From Arthrobacter sp. GMC3 (GTDB lineage: Bacteria; Actinomycetota; Actinomycetes; Actinomycetales; Micrococcaceae), in the NCBI RefSeq assembly GCF_002929305.1, contig NZ_PJIO01000017.1, positions 1 to 64,000 of the forward strand: DNA of 64,000 bases. Reading direction: 5' to 3'. The position numbers and the translations under genes were made by a program. Below the pieces are notes generated by a model. That model did no database searches. It saw nothing but the letters and a program-made list of their open reading frames with translations, and had not been told where the DNA came from. Below, piece after piece: positions 42,870 through 50,884 of this stretch. Numbering within the stretch: the first letter of the stretch is position 1; the number at the start of each line of letters is the position of its first letter.

Positions 42870-44099
42870 GTGAAGATTGTCTCCGCAGAAGTATTTGTTA
42901 CCAGCCCTAGCCGTAATTTTGTCACTTTGAAGGTCACTACCGATGAGGGTGTGGTGGGTATTGGGGATGCGACGTTGAATGGTCGTGAGCTTGCTGTTGC
43001 CGCGTATTTGAAGGAGCATGTTGCGCAGTTGCTCATTGGTAAGGATCCGCATCGGATTGAGGATACGTGGCAGTTCCTGTACCGCAGTTCGTATTGGCGT
43101 CGTGGTCCGGTGACGATGGCCGCGATCGCGGCTGTGGACATGGCGTTGTGGGACATTAAGGGCAAGATCGCTGGCATGCCGGTTTACCAGTTGCTGGGTG
43201 GGGCTTCTCGTGACGGGTTGCGTGCCTACGGCCACGCGTCCGGTGCCGATATTCCCCAGCTCTTTGATTCCGTGCGTGAGCATCTGGAGCTGGGTTACAA
43301 GTCCATCCGTATCCAGACCGCGATCCCCGGTATCAAGGCCGTGTATGGTGTTGCGGCTCAGGCGCAGGCCTCGGGGGAGCGTTATGACTACGAGCCCGCT
43401 GGCCGTGGCGCGTTCCCGCAGGAAGAGGATTGGGACACCCGGGCGTACCTGCGCCACCTGCCCACCGTGTTCGAGGCGGTGCGGAACGAGTTTGGTCCGG
43501 AGATCCCCCTGCTGCATGACGGTCACCATCGCATGACGCCGATCCAGGCGGCTAAGTTGGGCAAGTCGCTGGAACCGTACGATCTGTTCTGGTTGGAGGA
43601 CTGCACCCCGGCCGAGAATCAGGAAGCGTTGCGCTGGGTTCGTCATCACACCACCACCCCGTTGGCGATCGGCGAAATTTTCAACACGGTCTATGACTAC
43701 CAGACCATCATCAAGGAACAGCTCATTGATTATGTGCGGGCTGCCTCGACTCACTTCGGTGGCATCTCGCCGTTGAAGAAGGTCATGGACTTCGCCGCCC
43801 AGTACCAGATCAAGTCCGGGTTCCACGGGCCCACCGATATTTCCCCGGTCGGTTTCGCCGCTCAGTTGCATGTTGGCCTGGCCATCCATAACTACGGCAT
43901 TCAGGAGTACATGCAGCACTCGGATAAGACGAACGAGGTGTTCGCGCAGTCCATGACGTTCAAGGACGGCTACCTGCACCCCGGTGACGAGCCCGGCATC
44001 GGTGTCGAGTTCAACGAGGAAGCCGCCAAGGCCTTCCCGTACCAGCAGGCCTACCTGCCCTACAACCGCCTCGTTGACGGAACGGTCCACGACTGGTGA
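42870..44099 (+). CDS. manD: D-mannonate dehydratase, enolase superfamily (ManD)
   Basis: A 409-residue enolase-superfamily dehydratase of the ManD/RspA group, taking D-mannonate to 2-keto-3-deoxy-D-gluconate. Seen are the N-terminal capping domain (MKIVSAEVFVTSP), the barrel with LLHDGHHRMTP, WLEDCTPAENQEAL and GEIFN (the metal ligands), and the C-terminal DGTVHDW. It takes the role of UxuA. Codon use is clearly unlike its neighbours: in the first 500 bases many codons end in T or use GCG, ACG and TTG (for example GGT, GAT, GTT), where uxaC and uidA use GCC/ACC/CTG. GTG start; it overlaps gntK by four bases. Confidence 0.94.
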   Translation: MKIVSAEVFVTSPSRNFVTLKVTTDEGVVGIGDATLNGRELAVAAYLKEHVAQLLIGKDPHRIEDTWQFLYRSSYWRRGPVTMAAIAAVDMALWDIKGKIAGMPVYQLLGGASRDGLRAYGHASGADIPQLFDSVREHLELGYKSIRIQTAIPGIKAVYGVAAQAQASGERYDYEPAGRGAFPQEEDWDTRAYLRHLPTVFEAVRNEFGPEIPLLHDGHHRMTPIQAAKLGKSLEPYDLFWLEDCTPAENQEALRWVRHHTTTPLAIGEIFNTVYDYQTIIKEQLIDYVRAASTHFGGISPLKKVMDFAAQYQIKSGFHGPTDISPVGFAAQLHVGLAIHNYGIQEYMQHSDKTNEVFAQSMTFKDGYLHPGDEPGIGVEFNEEAAKAFPYQQAYLPYNRLVDGTVHDW

Positions 44100-44605
44100 C
44101 CAAAACCCTCCCACATGCCACCAAGATCGTGGTCATGGGTGTGTCCGGGTGCGGCAAAACCACCATTGGTGCACTGATAGCCCATGAACTGGGCCTTAAG
44201 TTCACCGATGGGGATTCGCTGCACCCGGTGGAGAATGTGGCCAAGATGGCCGCGGGAACGCCCTTGAACGACGCCGACCGCGCACCCTGGCTGGCATTCG
44301 TTGGCCAGGAGTTGGCGGGCGCCGGAAACGGTCTAGTGGTGGCCTGCTCCGCGCTCAAGCGCAGCTACCGCGACGCCATCCGCCACCAGGCTCCCGACAC
44401 TGTCTTCGTCCACCTCGATGGCAGCAGAGACATCCTTTCCACCCGCTTGGAGGGGCGAAGCGGTCACTTCATGCCTGCAGGGTTGCTTGACTCGCAGCTG
44501 GCCATTCTGGAACCACTTGGCGCGGACGAAGCTTGCGTGGTGCTGGATATTTCGGCGCCAGTGGACGCATTGGTCAGCGCCGCCGTCGTACGTCTTGAAA
44601 GCTAA
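44096..44605 (+). CDS. gntK: Gluconokinase (1)
   Basis: A 169-residue P-loop sugar kinase phosphorylating D-gluconate to 6-phosphogluconate. The P-loop is GVSGCGKTT (15-23), followed by FTDGDSLHPVENVAKMAAG, PLNDADRAPWL, CSALKRSYRD and LEGRSGHFMP, all typical of GntK. GTG start overlapping the manD stop (GTGA). It is the product nearest to the 2-keto-3-deoxygluconate step but does not act on it; a gluconate or related acid must also be handled. A paralogue lies at 46477. Confidence 0.93.
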   Translation: MTKTLPHATKIVVMGVSGCGKTTIGALIAHELGLKFTDGDSLHPVENVAKMAAGTPLNDADRAPWLAFVGQELAGAGNGLVVACSALKRSYRDAIRHQAPDTVFVHLDGSRDILSTRLEGRSGHFMPAGLLDSQLAILEPLGADEACVVLDISAPVDALVSAAVVRLES

Positions 44606-44635
44606 TAGATAACAATCAACGGAAATGGGGAAACC

Positions 44636-46381
44636 TTGACTTACGAAGTGGATTTGCGTGCGGCACCGTTCAATTTGGACGACGCCGGTGTCCAGTGGGT
44701 GGAATCGACCATCGCCTCGATGAGTGTGGAAGAGAAGATCGGCCAGCTGTTCATCAACCACAACAACGAATTCTCGCCCGAATACCTCGATGGTGTTCTT
44801 GAGAATTACCACGTGGGTGGCATTCGCTATTGGACGGCGCCGTCGGCTCCTGTCCAAGAACACATCCGGTACGCCCAATCTAAGTCAAAGATTCCCTTGC
44901 TCGTGGCTTCCAACCCCGAAATGGGTGGGGCCGGCAGCTGCAGCGATGGCACGTTCGTTGCCACCCACCTGCAGGCCGGCTCCCACCCGGATAAGTCCAT
45001 TGCCAGGGCCATGGGTCGAGTGGGCGGCGTGGAAACGGCGGCACTGGGCTGCAACTGGGCCTTCGCACCTATTGTGGACATCCACTACAACTGGCGAAAC
45101 ACGGTCATTTCCACCCGCGCCTTCGGCAACACCCCGGAGATTGTGGTGGAGCGGGCCAAGGAGTACTTCGACGGCATCAGCGAATCCTCGATGGCGTGCG
45201 CCATGAAGCATTTCCCCGGCGACGGCATCGACGAGCGCGACCAGCACGTGGTGACTTCCTACAACACGCTCAGCTATGAGGACTGGAATAAGTCCTACGG
45301 GCACGTGTATCGGGAGATGATCAGCCACGGCGTCCAGTCCATCATGATCGGGCACATTGGCGCCCCCGAGGTGTCCCGGCACTTCCGCCCCGGCCTGGCC
45401 GACAAGGATGTGCTGCCGGCAACGCTGGCGCCGGAACTGCTGGGGGACCTGCTGCGCGGCGAGCTGAACTTCAACGGCCTGCTCCTGACGGATGCCTCCT
45501 CCATGGTGGGCCTAGCCCAAGCCATGAAACGCAGCGAGTTGGTACCGGCGACCATTGCCGCGGGGTGTGACATGTTCTTGTTCTTCCGCAACCCCGCGGA
45601 GGACTTTGGGTACATGCTTGAGGGTTACCGCAACGGCGTCATCACCGAGGCTCGTCTGCAAGATGCCCTGCGCCGCATCCTGGCGCTGAAGGCGTCCCTG
45701 GGCCTACACACCAAAACCCGTGAGGAACTGGTTCCGCCGGCAGAGGCACTCAAGCTCATTGGCAGTCCCGAGCACCTTGCCGTGGCGGCCGAGATTGCCG
45801 ACAAGACAGTGACGTTGATCAAGGACACAGCCGCGAACCTGCCCATTACAGCGGCAACGCACAAACGGATTCGCCTCTACGGCATCTCGGCGGGGGCGGA
45901 CTTCACCGGGGCCGATCCCTTGGGCTACCTCAAGCTGGTGCAGGAGGAGCTGGAGCGGGCCGGATTTGAGGTCCACACCTTCAAAAGCGCGGCCCAGCGC
46001 ATCGCCGAAGGCGAGGAAGGGGTGCATTTCCTCAGTGCCATCCTGGAAGAGGGCACAGGCGACTACGCCGACAAATACGATGCTGCCTTTGTGTTCGCCG
46101 ATGTGAAGGGGTTTGCCCAAGAGGCCTCCATCCGCATCAAGTGGTCGACACCCATGGCCGCCGAAATCCCCTGGTATGTCACAGAGGTACCCACGGTCTT
46201 CGTCTCCCTGAACCAGCCCAACCACCTCATCGACGTGCCCATGGTCAAAACAGCCATCCACGCCCATGCGGCCACCCGCGAGGCCATTAGGGCCACGGTG
46301 GAAAAGATCCAGGGGCTCTCGGAGTTCCAGGGCACGTTCAATGAGAACGTGTTCTGCGATTCCTTCGACACCCGGCTCTAG
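44636..46381 (+). CDS. Glycoside hydrolase family 3, NagZ-like
   Basis: A 581-residue GH3 protein. The N-terminal domain has MSVEEKIGQLF, GGIRYW, ACAMKHFPGDGIDERDQH (the loop that carries the His-Asp pair in NagZ-type enzymes, here with DQH) and LLLTDASSMVGLA, where the Asp is the probable nucleophile. A C-terminal alpha/beta domain (IADKTVTLIKDTAANLP) follows. The target sugar is uncertain: the NagZ-like loop points to N-acetylhexosaminides, but the context suggests a glycoside or glucuronide. TTG start with GGAAATGGGG upstream. It is the last gene of the manD-gntK run before a hairpin. Confidence 0.87.
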   Translation: MTYEVDLRAAPFNLDDAGVQWVESTIASMSVEEKIGQLFINHNNEFSPEYLDGVLENYHVGGIRYWTAPSAPVQEHIRYAQSKSKIPLLVASNPEMGGAGSCSDGTFVATHLQAGSHPDKSIARAMGRVGGVETAALGCNWAFAPIVDIHYNWRNTVISTRAFGNTPEIVVERAKEYFDGISESSMACAMKHFPGDGIDERDQHVVTSYNTLSYEDWNKSYGHVYREMISHGVQSIMIGHIGAPEVSRHFRPGLADKDVLPATLAPELLGDLLRGELNFNGLLLTDASSMVGLAQAMKRSELVPATIAAGCDMFLFFRNPAEDFGYMLEGYRNGVITEARLQDALRRILALKASLGLHTKTREELVPPAEALKLIGSPEHLAVAAEIADKTVTLIKDTAANLPITAATHKRIRLYGISAGADFTGADPLGYLKLVQEELERAGFEVHTFKSAAQRIAEGEEGVHFLSAILEEGTGDYADKYDAAFVFADVKGFAQEASIRIKWSTPMAAEIPWYVTEVPTVFVSLNQPNHLIDVPMVKTAIHAHAATREAIRATVEKIQGLSEFQGTFNENVFCDSFDTRL

Positions 46382-46417
46382 AGGACACATAAGAGTCAAT
46401 ATCGAGTTGCAAGGCCA

Positions 46418-46448
46418 GGCGTGGGGACCCGATGCGGGTGCCCACGCC
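46418..46448 (+). terminator. Hairpin after the GH3 gene
   Basis: An 8-bp stem, GGCGTGGG (46418-46425) / CCCACGCC (46441-46448), continues into ACCC/GGGT within. It starts 36 bases after the GH3 stop, with no T tract; likely end of the uidA-GH3 transcript. Confidence 0.55.
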
Positions 46449-46476
46449 AAGCTTTGGTATACAAGAGAGTATGGAT

Positions 46477-47022
46477 ATGCCCGTGCACAAACCTGTTGGT
46501 TCTTTCCCCACGCCTGCCATCATCCGCGTTGTTGTCATGGGGGTGTCCGGTTCAGGCAAAAGTACCATCGGTGCGTTGGTGGCCGATGCCATGGATCTGC
46601 CCTTTCTGGACGGCGATTCATTGCACCCCATGGCAAACATCGAGAAGATGGCGGCCGGTACACCACTTAATGACGAGGACCGTTGGCCTTGGCTGGAAAT
46701 CGTGGGCAACGAGCTGGCCGACACCGCAGCCAAGGGCCTGGTGATCGCCTGCTCTGCGTTGAAGCGCAGCTACCGCGACGTCATCCGGTCCAAGGCGCCC
46801 GATACCATCTTCTTGCACCTCGACGGCTCCCTTGAAGTGCTCAGCTCGCGGCTGGAAGGCCGGTCCGGGCACTTCATGCCCCCGGCGTTGCTCGCCTCCC
46901 AGTTGAGCGCTCTCGAGCCGCTGGGCGAGGATGAACGTGCCGTCATCATCGACATATCGGCGGGCATCACCTCGATGCTGGCGGAGGCTGTTGCCGGAAT
47001 CCACGAAGCAATTGCCCGGTAG
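46477..47022 (+). CDS. Gluconokinase (2)
   Basis: A second GntK of about 181 residues with P-loop GVSGSGKST and the same later motifs (FLDGDSLHPMANIEKMAAG, NDEDRWPWLEI, CSALKRSYRD, LEGRSGHFMP) as the protein at 44096, so the two are paralogues with clear divergence. Start chosen at the second of two close ATGs (46477) because AAGAGAG (46463-46469) is seven bases before it and only one base before the first. A palindromic TTGGTATACAA (46454-46464) just upstream may be the site of a GntR-type regulator, so it may be controlled separately from the first kinase. Confidence 0.88.
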   Translation: MPVHKPVGSFPTPAIIRVVVMGVSGSGKSTIGALVADAMDLPFLDGDSLHPMANIEKMAAGTPLNDEDRWPWLEIVGNELADTAAKGLVIACSALKRSYRDVIRSKAPDTIFLHLDGSLEVLSSRLEGRSGHFMPPALLASQLSALEPLGEDERAVIIDISAGITSMLAEAVAGIHEAIAR

Positions 47023-47034
47023 CTTGGTCTCGTT

Positions 47035-47529
47035 GTGAGTGAGAGCGCCGCAGTGCACGACGACGACGCAGGCCTGCGCGGCGCCGAGCAGATGAGCGTC
47101 GGTCAGGTCGCCGAACGTGCCGGTGTCAGCGTCTCCGCACTGCATTTCTATGAGCGCCAGGGCCTGATTTTCAGCACCCGCACGGCAGGAAACCAGCGGC
47201 GCTTCACCCGTTCGGTGCTGCGCAGGGTAGCCGTGATCAGGGCAGCTCAACGGGCCGGAATCCCGCTCTCACTTGTGGCAAGCGTTTTCGACCAACTGCC
47301 CCGCGACGGTGTACCGACCAAGGCTGACTGGCAACGCCTCTCCGAACACTGGCAAGGTGAATTGGATGCCCGCATCAGCGCCCTTGAAAAGTTGCGGGGA
47401 AGCCTGGGCGGGTGCATCGGTTGCGGTTGCCTCTCCCTGGCTGAGTGCGGCTTCGTCAACCCCGACGATCTGCACTCCAACAAGGGGCCCGGAGCGCGCG
47501 CCTTTGACGGCATCGAACAAGCCAACTGA
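47035..47529 (+). CDS. soxR: Redox-sensitive MerR-family activator SoxR
   Basis: A 164-residue MerR-type regulator. The HTH is MSVGQVAERAGVSVSALHFY (about 20-39), and the C-terminal 2Fe-2S cluster motif C127-x2-C130-x-C132-x5-C138 (CIGCGCLSLAEC) is the SoxR signature. It senses redox-cycling compounds through oxidation of the cluster. A GTG start is used; a later ATG at 47092 just before the HTH is possible. The SoxR box at 47567 lies immediately downstream, in front of the flavin reductase, so that gene is the likely target. Confidence 0.94.
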   Translation: MSESAAVHDDDAGLRGAEQMSVGQVAERAGVSVSALHFYERQGLIFSTRTAGNQRRFTRSVLRRVAVIRAAQRAGIPLSLVASVFDQLPRDGVPTKADWQRLSEHWQGELDARISALEKLRGSLGGCIGCGCLSLAECGFVNPDDLHSNKGPGARAFDGIEQAN

Positions 47530-47562
47530 CGCGGTGCCTCTGTCAGCCACCGCTCCCACGAT

Positions 47563-47593
47563 TTGACCTCAACTATAGTTGAGGTTCTAGAGT
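47563..47593 (+). promoter_or_regulatory. SoxR box within a 19-bp-spacer promoter
   Basis: CCTCAACTATAGTTGAGG (47567-47584) is a perfect 18-bp palindrome matching the known SoxR site (CCTCAA-N6-TTGAGG). It lies between TTGACC (47563-47568) and TAGAGT (47588-47593), separated by 19 bases, the overlong spacer typical of MerR-family activated promoters. Confidence 0.9.
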
Positions 47594-47641
47594 CGTTGAT
47601 GGCCTTAGCACCTTGCGGGGCCCTAATGGGAGGACCCTTTA

Positions 47642-48166
47642 ATGACGGCGCACCCGGTTTCCGGTACGGAGGCAAAGGCCACTCGCGAGTTCAAATCAGC
47701 GTTTGGTGGACACCCGGCGGGAGTCTCGGTCATCACCGCCGACATTGGCACAGGCCCCGTGGGCATCACGGCCTCCTCCGTTGCCTCCGTCTCCGCGGAG
47801 CCGCCCATACTGGCATTTTCCCTCGCGGCCTCAACAGGGTCGGCGGCAGCTATCGCCGTGGCCGACACCCTGGTAGTGCACTTGTTGACGGCCGAGGACC
47901 TGGAACTGGCCCAAACCTTCGCCAGTTCCACCACCGAGCGTTTCACCGGATCCATGGTGTGGACCCGTCTGGAAACGGGGGAGCCGTTGCTCATGCATGC
48001 CGGCTACGCCTTGCGCTGTGAGGTTCTCAGCCGCACCCCGGCCGGCGGCTCGCTCCTCGTGGCCGCATCGGTAGTGGAAGTCATTGCCCCGGAAGAGCCT
48101 GGGGAGGCCATGGTCTACCACCGCCGGGCCTTCCACGGGCTGGGCGAACACACGGTCATTTCCTAG
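47642..48166 (+). CDS. Flavin reductase family protein
   Basis: A 174-residue FMN-binding split-barrel protein. The HPAGVSVITADIG and GITASSVASVSAEPPILAFSL segments are the family signature for binding flavin. Likely roles are NAD(P)H:flavin reduction or supply of reduced FMN to a monooxygenase; no such monooxygenase is next to it. It is preceded by the SoxR box and promoter, so it should be induced by redox-cycling agents. GGGAGGA precedes the ATG by seven bases. Confidence 0.9.
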   Translation: MTAHPVSGTEAKATREFKSAFGGHPAGVSVITADIGTGPVGITASSVASVSAEPPILAFSLAASTGSAAAIAVADTLVVHLLTAEDLELAQTFASSTTERFTGSMVWTRLETGEPLLMHAGYALRCEVLSRTPAGGSLLVAASVVEVIAPEEPGEAMVYHRRAFHGLGEHTVIS

Positions 48167-48211
48167 GATCGACCAGCGGCCCACTGGGGGCTCATGTAGA
48201 CTAAAAATCCT

Positions 48212-48409
48212 ATGGAGAGTAAATCTAGGGGCCGGCACAACGGTTCGCGGCGCGGCACATTTAGCTCGCGCGCGAACGTTGCACAAGCCGGCAAACCCCG
48301 CACACGTGACCATCACACTTCTACGTCCGCACCGGTTGGCCCCAGCTCCGACCACCCTCCGCCGGCGAGTAGCCCCCGCAGCGTCCACGCTGGGAAGGGG
48401 GCTTATTGA
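48212..48409 (+). CDS. Short basic ORF of uncertain reality
   Basis: 65 residues, rich in Arg, Ser, Pro and His, without any hydrophobic or folded pattern that I recognise. Its TGA overlaps the ATG of the following membrane protein (TGATG), so it could serve as a coupled leader or a small gene; the composition also fits a chance frame in GC-rich DNA. No good ribosome site stands before its ATG. Confidence 0.35.
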   Translation: MESKSRGRHNGSRRGTFSSRANVAQAGKPRTRDHHTSTSAPVGPSSDHPPPASSPRSVHAGKGAY

Positions 48410-49755
48410 TGGAATGGATCCTCCTTGCAGCAGGTTTGCTGCTCGTCCTTGGCACGGGTTTCTTTGTTGCCGTGGAATTCTCGCTTGTCGCCCTGGACCA
48501 GTCGAGCGTCCAACGGGCCGTTGACGACGGCGACAAGGCTGCCGAACCGCTGCTGCGCTGCCTGAAATCCCTTTCCACCCAGCTTTCCAGCTGCCAGCTT
48601 GGCATCACGCTGACAACACTGCTGACCGGTTACCTGATAGAACCATCGCTCGGGGCGCTTCTGGCCGTGCCGCTGGATTCCCTAGGTGTGCCGGCTGCCG
48701 CCGCGGCGCCTATTGCCCTTGTCACGGCCATGGTGTTGGCAACACTGCTTTCCATGCTCATTGGTGAACTCGTTCCCAAGAACATGGCGATCGCCCGCTC
48801 CTTCGAAATTGGTAAGGCCGTGGCACGCCCGCAACTGGTGTTTACCGCAGTCTTTAGGCCCGCCATCGTTGTCCTGAACGGCTTTTCGAACAAGGTGCTG
48901 AATCTGTTCGGCATGGAGGCCAAGGAGGAGATCTCCGGGGCTCGATCCCCGGCTGAATTGGCATCCTTGGTGCGCCGTTCGGCCGCCATGGGCACTCTGG
49001 ATGAGGGGACCGCCCGTTTTGTGGCGCGAACCCTCAGTTTCGGTGAGCGAACTGCCGCCGACGTCATGACCCCGCGCATGCGCGTGGAGACCATAGAGTC
49101 CGAGCAGTCCGTTGCGGACATCATTGAAGCGGCCCGGCGTACCGGGTACTCAAGGTTCCCCGTCATTGGCGATTCGCCGGATAACATCCTCGGCGTTGTC
49201 CACTTGAAAAAGGCTGTCTCCATTCCCTTCCGAAAACGCGCCGACATCCAGGCCGGTGCCATCATGACCGACGTGTTGCGCGTCCCCGAGACTGTTCACT
49301 TGGACGCCTTGATCCTTGAACTGCGTGAAGGAAACCTCCAAATGGCAGTGGTGCAGGACGAATACGGCGGCACTGCCGGGGTGACAACCCTGGAAGACCT
49401 TGTGGAGGAGATTGTTGGTGAGGTCTCGGATGAGCACGACAGGTCCAAACCCGGCATTCTTCAAACAGCAGACGGCGACTGGTACTTCCCGGGGCTCATG
49501 CGCCCCGACGAGGTCTCCGAGCGCATTGGCCCGCTAAACGTCCCCGACGAGGCCAGCTACGAGACGGTGGCCGGGTTCATGATGGCCGAGCTGGGTCGCA
49601 TTGCCGTAGTAGGCGACACCGTAGCCGTGGAAGGCGGAACCCTAGTGGTGGACCGTCTGGAACGGCGCCGCATCGACAGAATCCGGTTCATCCCGGCACC
49701 AAACCCCGACACAGGCGAAACGCCCGTCGTACCCCAGGGTGGTGATTCCCTGTGA
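48409..49755 (+). CDS. CNNM/CorC-type membrane protein with CBS pair (1)
   Basis: About 448 residues of the family often called hemolysin-like (TlyC/CorB). Residues 1-190 form the DUF21 membrane domain (starting ILLAAGLLLVLGTGFFVAVE, with EFSLVALDQS), followed by a CBS pair with ADVMTPRMRVETI and IMTDVLRVPETV (about 215-340) and a CorC_HlyC domain (LEDLVEEIVGEVSDEHD). Members take part in Mg or divalent-cation efflux. AAGGGGG precedes the ATG. It overlaps the paralogue at 49752 by four bases, so the two are co-translated and may form a heterodimer. Confidence 0.9.
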   Translation: MEWILLAAGLLLVLGTGFFVAVEFSLVALDQSSVQRAVDDGDKAAEPLLRCLKSLSTQLSSCQLGITLTTLLTGYLIEPSLGALLAVPLDSLGVPAAAAAPIALVTAMVLATLLSMLIGELVPKNMAIARSFEIGKAVARPQLVFTAVFRPAIVVLNGFSNKVLNLFGMEAKEEISGARSPAELASLVRRSAAMGTLDEGTARFVARTLSFGERTAADVMTPRMRVETIESEQSVADIIEAARRTGYSRFPVIGDSPDNILGVVHLKKAVSIPFRKRADIQAGAIMTDVLRVPETVHLDALILELREGNLQMAVVQDEYGGTAGVTTLEDLVEEIVGEVSDEHDRSKPGILQTADGDWYFPGLMRPDEVSERIGPLNVPDEASYETVAGFMMAELGRIAVVGDTVAVEGGTLVVDRLERRRIDRIRFIPAPNPDTGETPVVPQGGDSL

Positions 49756-50810
49756 GCCCGTGGGCAGGAATTGCGTGGCTCGTAGTGCTGCTGCTGGGCA
49801 ACGCTTTCTTTGTTGCGGCCGAATTCGCCATCATGTCAGCACGCCGCAGCCAGATTGAACCCTTGGCTGACGCTGGCTCTAAGCGTGCCAAGATCACCCT
49901 TTATGCGATGGAAAACGTCTCCCTAATGCTGGCCTGCGCCCAGCTGGGCATCACGGTGTGTTCGTTGTTGATCTTGAATGTGGCCGAGCCCGCCATCCAC
50001 CATATGATCTCCGATCCGCTGCATGCACTTGGTGTTGCCGACAGTATCTCGGGCCCCGTGGCCTTTGCCGTGGCACTGCTGATCGTGACGTTCTTGCACG
50101 TGACTTTTGGTGAGATGGTCCCCAAAAATATGAGCGTCTCGGCTGCCGACAAGGCCGCCTTGCTGCTGGCGCCGCCTTTGGTTTTCATCGGCAGGGTGGT
50201 CCGCCCCATCATTGTGGCCTTGAACTGGGCCGCGAATCACATAGTGCGCTGGTTCCGGATTGAGCCACAGGATGAGGTTTCCTCATCCTTCACCTTGGAA
50301 GAGGTGCAATCCATTGTGGCCGAATCCACGCGAAGCGGTTTGGTCGATGACCAAACCGGCCTGATCAACGGAGCGCTGGAGTTCTCGACCCAAACGGCGC
50401 AGGGGATCATGGTGCCCTTGGAACAGGTGGTGACCCTGCCGGCGTCGGCCACGCCCGTGGACTTTGAGCACAAGGTGGGCAAGACCGGATTCTCACGCTT
50501 CGTCATGACTGACGACGCCGGGACGATGCTGGGCTATCTGCACCTCAAGGACGTGCTGCCCATTCCGGTGGAGCGATACGAGATGCCCATTGGCGAAGCC
50601 CGTGTCCGTTCGATGGTGAATTTGGCCATGGACGAGGAAATTGAGGATGCGCTGGCCATCATGCAGCGCACGGGATCGCATGTGGCACGTGTGATTTCCG
50701 CCGAGGGCCAGACGCAGGGCATTTTGTTCCTGGAGGATGTGATTGAGCAATTGGTGGGCGAGATTCGCGATGCCACCCAGACGCAAATTCACGAACGACG
50801 AAAGGCTTGA
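49752..50810 (+). CDS. CNNM/CorC-type membrane protein with CBS pair (2)
   Basis: A 352-residue paralogue of the preceding protein: DUF21 domain (IAWLVVLLLGNAFFVAAEFA and the ACAQLGITVCSLLI helix), and a CBS pair (GIMVPLEQVVTLPASATP and later segments), but it ends right after the LEDVIEQLVGEIRD motif and lacks the C-terminal CorC_HlyC domain. GTG start overlapping the upstream stop. The pair is a common arrangement in Actinobacteria and probably moves divalent cations. Confidence 0.9.
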   Translation: MSPWAGIAWLVVLLLGNAFFVAAEFAIMSARRSQIEPLADAGSKRAKITLYAMENVSLMLACAQLGITVCSLLILNVAEPAIHHMISDPLHALGVADSISGPVAFAVALLIVTFLHVTFGEMVPKNMSVSAADKAALLLAPPLVFIGRVVRPIIVALNWAANHIVRWFRIEPQDEVSSSFTLEEVQSIVAESTRSGLVDDQTGLINGALEFSTQTAQGIMVPLEQVVTLPASATPVDFEHKVGKTGFSRFVMTDDAGTMLGYLHLKDVLPIPVERYEMPIGEARVRSMVNLAMDEEIEDALAIMQRTGSHVARVISAEGQTQGILFLEDVIEQLVGEIRDATQTQIHERRKA

Positions 50811-50850
50811 TGCGAACCATTCCTAATATGGGCTATGCTAGGCCTATTAG

Positions 50851-50865
50851 TAATAGTTCTCATTA
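50851..50865 (+). promoter_or_regulatory. Probable Zur box upstream of the zinc importer
   Basis: TAATAGTTCTCATTA, an AT-rich near-palindrome 20 bases before the start of the metal-binding lipoprotein gene. Its composition resembles Fur/Zur-family sites (for example TAATGA-type half-sites). Zur is encoded about 4 kb downstream. The assignment rests on look and context. Confidence 0.5.
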
Positions 50866-50884
50866 GCACTTCGTTAGGAATCTC

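Noticed and set aside
42852..44114. Open frame of 420 codons on the minus strand opposite manD
   Set aside because: Fully antisense to the enolase-superfamily gene; explained by the codon bias of that gene.
24285..47022. Mobile element carrying the glucuronate island
   Set aside because: No integrase, transposase, tRNA or flanking direct repeat was seen at either end, and base composition looks even apart from manD.
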